From Desulfovibrio sp. (lineage in GTDB: Bacteria > Desulfobacterota > Desulfovibrionia > Desulfovibrionales > Desulfovibrionaceae): 64,000 nt of DNA. The translations under genes were made by a program, and so were the position numbers. How positions within the stretch are numbered: the first letter of the stretch is position 1; every line of letters starts with the position of its first letter. Of this stretch, positions 8,168 to 15,987 are shown in pieces. A model generated the notes under the pieces. It searched no databases. It was not told the DNA's origin and saw only the letters and a list, made by a program, of their open reading frames with translations. The stretch spans positions 62,001-126,000 of the forward strand of contig JACQYS010000009.1 of NCBI GenBank assembly GCA_016208105.1, read 5' to 3'.

Positions 8168-9073
8168 ATGGCACTTCTCACCCCGGCGCTCATCAGGGCG
8201 CTGTTCACCGGTTGGCGGGGCGATTTCCAGAGCGCCCAAAAAGGAGCGGAGAGCGTCTACGGCAAGGTGGCCACGCTCATTCCCTCATCCTCGAAGTCCA
8301 ACACCTACGGCTGGCTGGGGCAGTTCCCCAAGCTCAGGGAATGGATCGGCGACCGCGTGGTCAAGGACATGGCCGCCCACGGCTACAGCATCACCAACAA
8401 GAAGTATGAAAGCACGGTGGGCGTGGACCGAGAGGACATCGAAGACGACAACGTGGGCGTCTATGCTCCGCTCTTTGTCGAAATGGGCCGGGCCGTCGGC
8501 GTTTTCCCCGACGAGCTGGTTTTCGGGCTGATGGCCCAGGGCTTAACTTCCCTGTGCTACGACGGGCAGAACTTCTTCGACACCGACCACCCCGTCTTCC
8601 CCAATGTGGATGGCACCGGTACGGCCGCCACCATCTCCAACTTCGGAGGCGGCACCGGCACCGCCTGGTATCTTCTGGACTGCTCCCGCGCCATCAAGCC
8701 CGTGATCTTCCAGGAACGCACCAAGCCGGAGATCACCTCCATAACGGACGTTACCGACCACAACGTCCATACCACCGACAAGTTCGAGTACGGCGTGCGC
8801 TACCGCTGCAACGTGGGCTTCGGCTTCTGGCAGTTCGCTTACTGCTCGAAGCAGCCCTTAAACGACGCTAACTTCGACGCGGCCTACGACGCCATGGCCG
8901 CCTTCGCGGCTGACGGCGGACGCCCGCTCGGCATCAAGCCCACCCTGTTGGTTGTACCCACCAACCTGCGCACCGCCGCCAGCGAAGTGGTGAAGGTGGC
9001 CCGCCGAACCGACGGCTCGGACAACCCCAACGCTGGCATCGTGGACGTGCTGATCACGCCCTGGCTGAACTAG
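8168..9073 (+). CDS. Mu-like major head protein (gpT/gp34)
   Basis: Main capsid protein, 301 residues, the usual size. The family's opening is visible (LTPALIRALFTGWRGDFQ), followed by the conserved GWLGQFPKLREWIGDR and GQNFFDTDHPVFPN. It starts at the base after the protease/scaffold stop, consistent with coordinated production of scaffold and capsid. Confidence 0.95.
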   Translation: MALLTPALIRALFTGWRGDFQSAQKGAESVYGKVATLIPSSSKSNTYGWLGQFPKLREWIGDRVVKDMAAHGYSITNKKYESTVGVDREDIEDDNVGVYAPLFVEMGRAVGVFPDELVFGLMAQGLTSLCYDGQNFFDTDHPVFPNVDGTGTAATISNFGGGTGTAWYLLDCSRAIKPVIFQERTKPEITSITDVTDHNVHTTDKFEYGVRYRCNVGFGFWQFAYCSKQPLNDANFDAAYDAMAAFAADGGRPLGIKPTLLVVPTNLRTAASEVVKVARRTDGSDNPNAGIVDVLITPWLN

Positions 9074-9083
9074 GAGGCGCGGC

Positions 9084-9359
9084 ATGAATAAGGTTGAAAA
9101 CATCGTCCGCACCCGCAGCCTGCGCGGCGGCCACTACCGCGCCGGAGTGCGGCACGGCGAGGAAGCAAAGGATTGGCCGTCCGGAACCTTCACGGAGGAG
9201 CAGCTGGCCGCAATGCGGGATGATCCTGACCTGGCGGTGGAAATGCTGGATGCCCTGGCCGTTGATCCCGATGCATCCGGGGCCGGGAATGGTGATGAAT
9301 CCAGCAAGGATGAAGGGGCCTCCGAAGCTACCGCCAAGAAGGACAAGAAGAAGGACTAA
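9084..9359 (+). CDS. Mu gp35-like small protein (HI1506 type)
   Basis: A 91-residue acidic-basic protein. The N-terminus (TRSLRGGHYRAGVRH) and the middle FTEEQLAAMRDDPDL match the HI1506/gp35 family that lies between the capsid gene and gp36 in Mu-like phages. The C-terminus is low-complexity, ending in a Lys/Asp run. Its exact role is not known to me; a head-decoration or connector role is possible. Confidence 0.75.
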   Translation: MNKVENIVRTRSLRGGHYRAGVRHGEEAKDWPSGTFTEEQLAAMRDDPDLAVEMLDALAVDPDASGAGNGDESSKDEGASEATAKKDKKKD

Positions 9360-9362
9360 CGC

Positions 9363-9782
9363 ATGTACGCCACGATTCAGGACATGCTGGCCGCCTTCGG
9401 CCGGGAAGAGATGGTCGCCCTGACCGACCTCGAAAACACCGGCAACATGGTGGAGGCCGTGGCCCTGGAAGCCATCGCGCGCGCGAGCAGCGAGGCAGAT
9501 AGCTACCTTTCCGCCCGCTATGTCGTGCCGGTTGCCGTGGTGGACAAGGTCCTGACCGACGTGGTGTGCCAAATCGCCCGCTACCGCCTCCCCGGCGGCC
9601 AAGTGAACGAAACCGATCCCATACAGGAGCGCTACGACCGGGCCATCAAATGGCTGGAACGTGTCGCCAACGGCGATGCCAACCTGCCCGGCATGCAGGA
9701 CCCGGCGGCCACGGCGGGGGACGTGCTGTTCTCCACTGGCCGCCGGGTTTGGCTGCGGGCCAACGAGGAAACCGATGATTAG
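9363..9782 (+). CDS. Mu gp36-like protein (DUF1320)
   Basis: A 139-residue DUF1320 protein starting MYATIQDMLAAFGREEM, with RASSEADSYLSARYVVPV in the middle, both hallmarks of this head-tail connector family. It follows gp35 by 3 bases and overlaps the next start by 8 bp. Confidence 0.88.
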   Translation: MYATIQDMLAAFGREEMVALTDLENTGNMVEAVALEAIARASSEADSYLSARYVVPVAVVDKVLTDVVCQIARYRLPGGQVNETDPIQERYDRAIKWLERVANGDANLPGMQDPAATAGDVLFSTGRRVWLRANEETDD

Positions 9783-10356
9783 CGTCATCGAAGAGGCCAT
9801 CAAGCGCCGCGTTGCGAACGCTGCGCTCCCCTATAAACCCAATGTGGCCACCTACGGAGGTGAATTCGATGACGGCCTGGAGGCCGTGGTCCGCTCCTTC
9901 CCGGCCATCTGGGTGTGCTTCGGCAGCGACGGGCCGGGGAAAGCCCTGGCCATGCCCAAGCGCGTCTGGCGTTTCCCGGCCACCTTCGTGGTGATCGTGG
10001 CCGCCCGCAACCTGCGCTCCGAGGCGGCCACCCGCAAGGGCGATGCCCGCAAAGTGGGCACGTACTCCATGCTTGAGGATGTGCGCCGCCTGCTTCTCTA
10101 CCAGGACCTGGGGTTGGAGATTGAAGAGCTGGCTCCCGGGAGAACCCGGACCCTGGTCAACGCCAGGCTAAAAAACAACAGCGTCTCCGCCTACTCCATG
10201 GAGTGGCACACCAGCTACGACGTGGTTCTTGGCGAACTGCCCCAAACCGACCCGCCCACGCTGGAGCGCGTGGGTCTCAATTATCACCTGGCTCCGGACG
10301 ACGGCGAAGCCGACGCCCAGGACCTGGTCACCCTGCAAAACGGAGAACAACCATGA
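9775..10356 (+). CDS. Mu gp37-like protein (DUF1834)
   Basis: A 193-residue DUF1834 protein, expected to act as a head-tail connector or tail terminator. The frame is open further upstream, but ATG 9775 (MISVIEEAIKRRV) is chosen because it fits the family start and overlaps the gp36 stop as ATGATTAG. A typical feature is the long variable middle with FPAIWVCFGSDG. The stop overlaps the next ATG by 4 bp. Confidence 0.85.
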   Translation: MISVIEEAIKRRVANAALPYKPNVATYGGEFDDGLEAVVRSFPAIWVCFGSDGPGKALAMPKRVWRFPATFVVIVAARNLRSEAATRKGDARKVGTYSMLEDVRRLLLYQDLGLEIEELAPGRTRTLVNARLKNNSVSAYSMEWHTSYDVVLGELPQTDPPTLERVGLNYHLAPDDGEADAQDLVTLQNGEQP

Positions 10357-10547
10357 CCATTCTCGTGAAAGCCACGCCAGGCGTGAAGGTGCCAAAGGAG
10401 GGCGCACCGCGCGAATACATCACCGAAGCCGAGGCCCAAACCGTGCCCCAAAGCGCCTACTACCTGCGCCGCCTGGATGACGGCGACCTGATCCGCGTGG
10501 TTGAGTCCACCGCGAAGGCCAAGCTCAAGGAGCAAACCGATGGCTAG
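10353..10547 (+). CDS. Small DUF2635 protein (Mu gp38 position)
   Basis: 64 residues. VKATPGVKVPKEG at the N-terminus and the YYLRRLDDGDLIRV ending are the DUF2635 signature; these small proteins precede the tail sheath gene in Mu-like phages. ATG 10353 lies 3-4 bases after GGAGAAC. Its function is not known to me. It overlaps the sheath gene by 8 bp. Confidence 0.85.
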   Translation: MTILVKATPGVKVPKEGAPREYITEAEAQTVPQSAYYLRRLDDGDLIRVVESTAKAKLKEQTDG

Positions 10548-12072
10548 CGAAAACATCAGCTTCGACACCTTGCCCGCAAGCATCCGAAAGCCGGGCAAGT
10601 ATTTCGAGTTCAACACCCGCCTGGCTGTCCGCACCCTACCGACGAACGAGCAGCGGGTGCTCATCCTGGCCCAGGCCAGCCCGGACGCGGAGCAGGCAAC
10701 GCTCACACCGGTGTCGGTCTATTCAGATGAAGAGGCGTCGCGCCTTTTCGGGCCGGGCAGCCAGGCGCATCTGATGACCCGCGCGGCCATCACCGCCAAC
10801 GCCTATTTGCGTTTGACCGTGGTCGGACTTCCCGACGATGCCGCCGGAATCGCGGCGAGTTGCACGGCAACCGTCACCGGAACATCCGCCGGACTCGGCG
10901 TCGCCGGGATCACCATCGGCAGCCAAACCGTGCAGATTTCCGTTTCATTGGGTGTTTCGGCCGCCGCCATCGCCCAAGCTTTGGCCGACAAGGTGAACGC
11001 GCACCCCTCCCTGCCGGTTACGGCTTCGGCCGCTGGCGGGGTCATCACCCTGACCGCCAGAAACAAGGGGGCCGCCGGGAACCAGATTCCCGTGGCTGCC
11101 AACTCCGCCGTGGACGGCGTGAGTATAGCCATTACGGCCATGGCCAACGGCGCGGTGGACCCGGATATGACCCAGGCCTTGTCCGTGGTCTTCGCCGACG
11201 GGCACAACATCATCGTAACGCCCTACGGCACCCAGGCGGCGCTCACCACTTTGCGCCAGCACCTGGACGCGGTTTCCCATGCCCTGGAACAGCGCGGAGC
11301 CATCGGGGTTTGCGCCAGCACAGGCACGCTGGCCGCCGCCGTCACGCTGGCCGGGCAGATCAATGCCGGGCGCATAGGCAAGGTGGCCAGCATGCCGGAC
11401 GTATTCGGCAAGTTCGCCTCCCTCTCCAACTTTTCGGACCTCTTGCCCCGGTTCTCCCTGAACGCAGACGGCCAGAACAAGGCCTATACCATGACTCCAG
11501 CCGCATACTCCGGCACGCCGGTCAGCGGCCCGCTTACCGGGGCGGCGGAAGCCCGGCCTGTCGTGGTGGTGCCGTCCACGTCCGAGGCCAGCCAGGTTTC
11601 CTCGCCGGACATGAGCACTCCGTCAGGCCAAGGGCGGGCCATGGCCGCCGCCACCCTCAACCTGGCCAGCGCCATGGCCGTGGCCAACGCGACCTCGAAC
11701 GTACTGGCCGCCGAGGTGCAGGCTCCCACGCTCACCCCGGCGGAGGTGGAAGCCGCTGTGGGCGTAAGCCGCCAGCGGCTTCAGGATTGCATTGCGGATC
11801 AACGGACGCTCTTTCCCACCCACCAAGCCTACCCGATAATTGAAGAGTTGCGCACGTCCGCCCTGGCGGTTCAGGACATGGGCGCGCAAGTCATCCGCCT
11901 GCATCCTCCGCTTGTGGTCCAGACCGCCCCGTCGTCCTGCAACCTGCATCTGTTAGCCCACTGGCTCTACGGCGACTATACGCGGGCGACCGAGCTGTCG
12001 CGCCTGAATCCAGGCGTGCGCAACCCCAATTTCGTGGCCTCCGGGCAGGAACTCTATGGCTACGCAAAGTGA
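10540..12072 (+). CDS. Chimeric gene: N-terminal tail sheath (L) fused to C-terminal gpN
   Basis: Start ATG 10540 (MASENISFDTLPASIRKPG); 510 residues. Residues 1 to ~285 match Mu-like sheath L, through QRGAIGVCASTGTLAAA and LAGQINAGRI. After that the sheath pattern stops: the subtilisin-like and C-terminal parts (normally with a QESCLHNG-type motif and an RPLNTL stretch) are absent. The last ~100 residues, with PIIEELRTSALAVQ, HLLAHWLYGDYTRA and LNPGVRNPNF, are what I expect at the end of gpN, the DNA circularisation/tail protein encoded four genes later. An in-frame deletion near 11,375 best explains this. The total length happens to look like a normal sheath, so automatic annotation would miss it. 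Confidence 0.8.
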   Translation: MASENISFDTLPASIRKPGKYFEFNTRLAVRTLPTNEQRVLILAQASPDAEQATLTPVSVYSDEEASRLFGPGSQAHLMTRAAITANAYLRLTVVGLPDDAAGIAASCTATVTGTSAGLGVAGITIGSQTVQISVSLGVSAAAIAQALADKVNAHPSLPVTASAAGGVITLTARNKGAAGNQIPVAANSAVDGVSIAITAMANGAVDPDMTQALSVVFADGHNIIVTPYGTQAALTTLRQHLDAVSHALEQRGAIGVCASTGTLAAAVTLAGQINAGRIGKVASMPDVFGKFASLSNFSDLLPRFSLNADGQNKAYTMTPAAYSGTPVSGPLTGAAEARPVVVVPSTSEASQVSSPDMSTPSGQGRAMAAATLNLASAMAVANATSNVLAAEVQAPTLTPAEVEAAVGVSRQRLQDCIADQRTLFPTHQAYPIIEELRTSALAVQDMGAQVIRLHPPLVVQTAPSSCNLHLLAHWLYGDYTRATELSRLNPGVRNPNFVASGQELYGYAK

Positions 12073-13147
12073 AGACCGCCTCACCGTGCGCGTGGCCGGG
12101 TTGGAACACCGCGACTGGACCTCCTATTCGCTCGATTCCGACCTGCTCACCCCGGCGGACGCCTGGCGCGTCTCGTTGGGCATTCCGGCCGCCAAGATAC
12201 CGGCCAGCATCAAGCCGTGGGCAAAAATGGAAGTGCTCCTGGGCTCCAACCTCCTTCTCACCGGACGCATCGACCGCATCGAACGCGAGTTGGCCAAGGA
12301 CACCCAGACGTTGAGCTTGTCCGGCCGGGACAACGCCGCCGTGCTGGTGGACTGCTCCGCGCCGATCTTCACCCAGCGCCAGGCGTCTCTTGAGGAAATC
12401 GTGGACCTGGTCGCCCGGCCGCTAGGCATCGAACGCATCGACGTGCGGACCACCGGCCGTCAAAAAAAGGTAGAGATCGAGCCGGGAATAACCGCCTGGG
12501 ACGCCCTCAAACAAGCCTGCGAGGCCAACGGCTGCTGGGCCTGGATGGAGCCGGACGGCACCATGGTGGTGGGCGGCCCGGATTATTCCGCCGCCCCGGT
12601 TTCCTCCCTGGTCGAGCGTTACGACGGCAAGGGCAACAACACCTTGTCGCTTTCCGTGCGTGAGGACGTTTCCTCCCGGTATTCGGAAGTGACGGTGCTG
12701 GGACAGACGCATGGCACCGAGAGCGAGGACGGCAAGAACGACATCATGCATCGAGAGACGGACCCGAACGTGCCGGGCTACCGGCCGCTCATCATAGCCA
12801 AGGGCGAGTGCGACAACGAGGAGGAAGCCAAGCGCCGGGCCAAAAAAGAGCTTATGGACAGCCGCCTGGCAGGCTTCGAGATCACGGCCAGGGTGCGTGG
12901 CCACCGCGTGGGCGGGCAAAGTGGTGAGCCGTGGCGGCCGGGCCAGCGGGTGCATGTGTTGAGCGAACCCCACGGCCTGGATGGCGTGTACTTCCTGATG
13001 AAACGCGCCTTTATCGGCGGTAAGGATCGGGGCCGGATCACCGAGCTGACCTTGAAAGAGGACGGCGTGTGGCTGCCGGAATTGGCCGACAAGTCAAAGG
13101 TCAAGAAGAAGGGGAAGAAAGGCCCCGGCGAAGTGGTGGACCTGTGA
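12056..13147 (+). CDS. Mu gpP-like baseplate hub protein (gp44)
   Basis: A 363-residue protein of the Mu P/phage late control D type: RVAGLEHRDWTSYSLDSDLL at the start, a central LTGRIDRIERELAKD, and WRPGQRVHVLSEPHGLDG toward the end. It forms the hub of the contractile-tail baseplate. The start lies 17 bp inside the preceding chimeric gene, the overlap expected of an intact N-P junction. That supports the idea that the upstream 3' end comes from gpN. Confidence 0.88.
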   Translation: MATQSEDRLTVRVAGLEHRDWTSYSLDSDLLTPADAWRVSLGIPAAKIPASIKPWAKMEVLLGSNLLLTGRIDRIERELAKDTQTLSLSGRDNAAVLVDCSAPIFTQRQASLEEIVDLVARPLGIERIDVRTTGRQKKVEIEPGITAWDALKQACEANGCWAWMEPDGTMVVGGPDYSAAPVSSLVERYDGKGNNTLSLSVREDVSSRYSEVTVLGQTHGTESEDGKNDIMHRETDPNVPGYRPLIIAKGECDNEEEAKRRAKKELMDSRLAGFEITARVRGHRVGGQSGEPWRPGQRVHVLSEPHGLDGVYFLMKRAFIGGKDRGRITELTLKEDGVWLPELADKSKVKKKGKKGPGEVVDL

Positions 13148-13785
13148 GCGACGTGAATCGCATAGACGCCCGAATAGCGCGGGCTTTCGCTCGGGTGCGG
13201 CTGGCCTTTCGGGCTGTGATGACCGCCCTGGATACCAAGCCTGGCGTGCAGCTTCTCCAGGCGGACGGTTTGAGAGGGGAGAAGCTCCAAGCCAGCGAGC
13301 TGTTTCAGCACTTCGGCTTTACCTCGGCCCCCCCAGCCGGGACACAGTGTATTGTGCTGCCGCTGGGCGGAAAGACCGCGCACTCGGTCATCGTGGCTAC
13401 CGAGGCAGGGGCCTACCGGGTGGATGGACTCAAAAGCGGCGAAGTGGCCGTCTACAACCAGTCCGGGGCCAAGATCGTGTTGAAAGAGGGAAAGATTATC
13501 GAGATTGAGTGCGACGAACTCAAGGTGAAGGCGGAAAAGTCAATCAGGATGGAAGCCCTGGAGATCGAGGTCCACGCCAGTGAACACTTGGGGATGTATG
13601 CGCCCGCGTGGGACATGGGAGCGGAAGGGGAAGGCGACAGTGAGGCTCTGTGGCGCGGGAGCGTGCATTTCACTGGGACTTCACGGGCGGACGTGGATCA
13701 CGTCACCGAGACGGTGTCCTTGCGACACCATGTTCATCGTGAACATGACGGCGGCGGGCCGACGGAGCCACCAGATAACATATGA
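13144..13785 (+). CDS. Mu gp45-like baseplate spike protein
   Basis: 213 residues from GTG 13144, which overlaps the gpP stop (GTGA). It has an N-terminal OB-fold-like region (GVQLLQADGLRGEKL, PPAGTQCIVLPLGG), then a beta-helical stretch rich in Lys/Glu/Ile, and ends with HHVHREHDGGGPTEPP. The terminal His-x-His and DGGG are typical of Mu-type membrane-piercing spikes, in which His residues bind metal. Phage gene order is interrupted immediately after it by cargo block 2. Confidence 0.9.
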   Translation: MSDVNRIDARIARAFARVRLAFRAVMTALDTKPGVQLLQADGLRGEKLQASELFQHFGFTSAPPAGTQCIVLPLGGKTAHSVIVATEAGAYRVDGLKSGEVAVYNQSGAKIVLKEGKIIEIECDELKVKAEKSIRMEALEIEVHASEHLGMYAPAWDMGAEGEGDSEALWRGSVHFTGTSRADVDHVTETVSLRHHVHREHDGGGPTEPPDNI

Positions 13786-13813
13786 TCAAGGATGCTTACG
13801 AAATGAAGTCGTG

Positions 13814-13833
13814 CGGCTTGTCAGGTCAAGCCG
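13814..13833 (+). other. Stem-loop upstream of the sce7726-like gene
   Basis: Perfect 7-bp stem CGGCTTG (13814-13820) / CAAGCCG (13827-13833) with a 6-base loop, between the spike gene stop and the cargo ATG at 13853. No T tract. It may be a weak terminator for the phage operon or part of the cargo leader. Confidence 0.3.
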
Positions 13834-13852
13834 ACTGACTTATAGGGGCTCT

Positions 13853-14491
13853 ATGCGGGACATTGATGTTAGAAAAGCCCTATTCCGTGGACAACTCCTG
13901 CGATTTAAGGAGGATGGCCGCTCACGAATTGTTGAGGAACTTTCCCTTTGCCAAGGTGACGCACGTATCGATATCGCGGTCGTAAATGGAAAGCTTCATG
14001 GGTTTGAAATAAAAAGCGACAAAGACACGCTCGAACGTTTAGCAAACCAGGTGGTTGTTTATTCAAAGGTTTTTGATCATGTCACCCTAGTTGCGGGAGA
14101 AGCGCACCTTGATAAGTCGTTGCAAATTATTCCTTCATGGTGGGGTGTCTGCACCGCTGTAGTCAAAAATGGATCTCCGCAGATTAAAACAATCAGGAAG
14201 CCAAAACAAAACAGAAGCATAGATGTACGTGCCGTTGTTCAACTCCTCTGGAAAGAGGAATGTCAAATGTTGCTCGCACGACTTGGAATCAAATCAACGA
14301 TTACCTCAAAATCAAGATCATTTCTATGGGAACAGTTGGCTGACGAGCTTAATCAGCGCGACCTATGTATGCATGTGCGCGACACAATTAAGCAACGAAA
14401 GGATTGGAGAGAGGGCGTTGTAAGACAACACCCTCCCTGTCGGCCATCAAATGGAGTTACATATATTGGCCCATTAGTTTTGACATCATGA
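13853..14491 (+). CDS. sce7726-like cargo protein (PD-(D/E)XK-type fold suspected)
   Basis: 212 residues from ATG 13853 after AGGGG at 13844-13848. It opens MRDIDVRKALF, then IVEELSLCQGDARIDIAVVNGKLHGFEIKSDKDTLERL: the spaced E...D-IAVV...FEIKSD pattern is the core of the sce7726 family and resembles a PD-(D/E)XK nuclease site (Asp, then Glu-x-Lys). AT-rich compared with the flanking phage genes. It faces the next gene, and their 3' ends overlap by 6 bp. In other genomes sce7726 proteins tend to lie next to beta-like (sce7725) proteins, as here. A defence or interference role is inference. Confidence 0.75.
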   Translation: MRDIDVRKALFRGQLLRFKEDGRSRIVEELSLCQGDARIDIAVVNGKLHGFEIKSDKDTLERLANQVVVYSKVFDHVTLVAGEAHLDKSLQIIPSWWGVCTAVVKNGSPQIKTIRKPKQNRSIDVRAVVQLLWKEECQMLLARLGIKSTITSKSRSFLWEQLADELNQRDLCMHVRDTIKQRKDWREGVVRQHPPCRPSNGVTYIGPLVLTS

Positions 14492-15553
14492 TGCGTCAGG
14501 ACATATTTCATTTTGTAGCTGATGAATTACGTATGCTATGTGATGGTTTACGTCGACCGTCACCCAGTTAGTGAGGTTTCCTGGACCACAAGTTCTTTGA
14601 GCACACCCGTCAATGTATCCGTCTCCCCATGAGAATGATGCTCCCATGTACTCCTGACGAGCGATGACGTTGGCCGCAAGGTTGTGGTACTGTCCACCAT
14701 TGCCCTTCATTTGACTACCTTTGAATGTTACCCACACGCGCTGACTTGTATATCGTATTTTTGCAGCTGGTTTCATAGTTAAAGGGTCGAAATCGGTGAT
14801 CTCAGGATTCAAACAGGTATAATCACCATACGACGGTTTTCTAACGATGCTCGGTCTGGATAAGATGCTAGTCCATAACAGCCAGTCTAGCCTTCTTACC
14901 ATTGATATTCCTTTTGGAATCCCTGACGACGTAGGAAAGGATGAACTTGCCAGAGTTAATGTTCGAAAACTGGCAATCGCATTAGTTGAATTGATTGTAT
15001 TTACAATGGCAGAAGCCAACAAGCCTGTTGAGGAAAGATCCGTCGTCCGCATATCAAAAACAATGTCACATGAACCTCTCTCAAGTTGAAAAAACTCTAG
15101 CAGTTCATCAATGTCTTGATTTGCTGACTGTTCTTCATCCTCGTAATCGAGAAACAGCCTAAAACAGAGACCTTCCCCTCTCTTAACCACTTCGTTCCGT
15201 ATAGCCTGTTGATACTGAATTGGCGACCCAGGCGAAATAACCGGAATCGCCCTGACCCCACACAAGTGGAGTTCATTAAACAATACCTCGGCAGGATGTA
15301 CGCCCGTTGTGATTGTTATCTCTTGCATGTTGCTTGCATCAACAAAACAAGGTTCATCTCGCTGCCAAGCCCGTCTTATTTTATTAGCCAACTTATTTAA
15401 TGCTTGTTGACTCAAATTATCGTTGTCATCGAAATCTCCAAAGACTTCCCAAAGCGGTGTGACATTGGAAATTTGGCTTTGCAAATTCTCAACTCCGACC
15501 AATTCACCTTTTTTTGTTTTAACAATTGGTACATAGTGGCAGAAGTCAAACAT
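14486..15553 (-). CDS. Beta-like (sce7725/beta family) cargo protein
   Basis: 355 residues. Start ATG at 15553, chosen for AAGGAGG seven bases upstream on the minus strand; an earlier in-frame ATG at 15592 lacks this. The opening MFDFCHYVPIVKTKKGE and the pattern of conserved aromatic and Asp residues match the family named after phage T4 beta protein, whose sce7725 branch pairs with sce7726. The gene is AT-rich and opposite in direction to the whole phage operon, so it must have its own promoter and is probably expressed in the lysogen. Confidence 0.7.
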   Translation of the reverse strand: MFDFCHYVPIVKTKKGELVGVENLQSQISNVTPLWEVFGDFDDNDNLSQQALNKLANKIRRAWQRDEPCFVDASNMQEITITTGVHPAEVLFNELHLCGVRAIPVISPGSPIQYQQAIRNEVVKRGEGLCFRLFLDYEDEEQSANQDIDELLEFFQLERGSCDIVFDMRTTDLSSTGLLASAIVNTINSTNAIASFRTLTLASSSFPTSSGIPKGISMVRRLDWLLWTSILSRPSIVRKPSYGDYTCLNPEITDFDPLTMKPAAKIRYTSQRVWVTFKGSQMKGNGGQYHNLAANVIARQEYMGASFSWGDGYIDGCAQRTCGPGNLTNWVTVDVNHHIAYVIHQLQNEICPDAS

Positions 15554-15610
15554 GCGTAGTCCTCCTTGTATGGACTGACTGAACCCTTTCATCTTTCTCC
15601 AACACCACCA

Positions 15611-15633
15611 CCGCCACTAAAGTGGCGGGCATG
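15611..15633 (+). repeat. Cargo-boundary hairpin motif, copy 2
   Basis: Stem CCGCCAC (15611-15617), loop TAAA, stem GTGGCGG (15622-15628), then GCATG: 21 of 23 bases identical to the element at 6966-6988. The bases before both copies also show weaker similarity (a GAA..CTTTCA..CT-like stretch). Confidence 0.7.
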
Positions 15634-15987
15634 GGCATAGACAAAGGCATCGACCCTTACACCGGCGAGTACTTACCCACCCGGATAAACCACCTGGGCA
15701 ATGCCGTCTATATTCGCCTGGCAACTCCTTTAGGTTCCTGGTGGGCCGATACCACCATAGGCTCGCGCCTGCATGAACTCGCTCGCGAGAAAGACCTGCC
15801 CCGTGTGGGCCTCCTTGCCGAGCAATACGCCGAACAAGCCCTGCGCCCATTGATTGAGGATGGCCGGGCGCGCTCCATAACTGTCACTTCCCAACAGCCC
15901 CACGACGGCCGTTGCCTCCTTCTCATCACGGTAGAGGACGCCACGGGCCGCGAACAAACCTTCCAGCATCCGGTGAAGGTTTCCTGA
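15631..15987 (+). CDS. Mu gp46-like baseplate protein
   Basis: 118 residues from ATG 15631 (GTG 15622 in the hairpin is an alternative). GIDPYTGEYLP and ATPLGSWWADTTIGSRLHEL are typical of the gp46 (W/gp25-like) baseplate wedge family. It resumes the phage operon after cargo block 2 and ends in a TGATG overlap with gp47. Confidence 0.9.
   Translation: MGIDKGIDPYTGEYLPTRINHLGNAVYIRLATPLGSWWADTTIGSRLHELAREKDLPRVGLLAEQYAEQALRPLIEDGRARSITVTSQQPHDGRCLLLITVEDATGREQTFQHPVKVS

Noticed and set aside
10540-12072. Accepting the gene as an ordinary full-length tail sheath
   Set aside because: Length fits, but the C-terminal sheath domains are missing and the end matches gpN instead.
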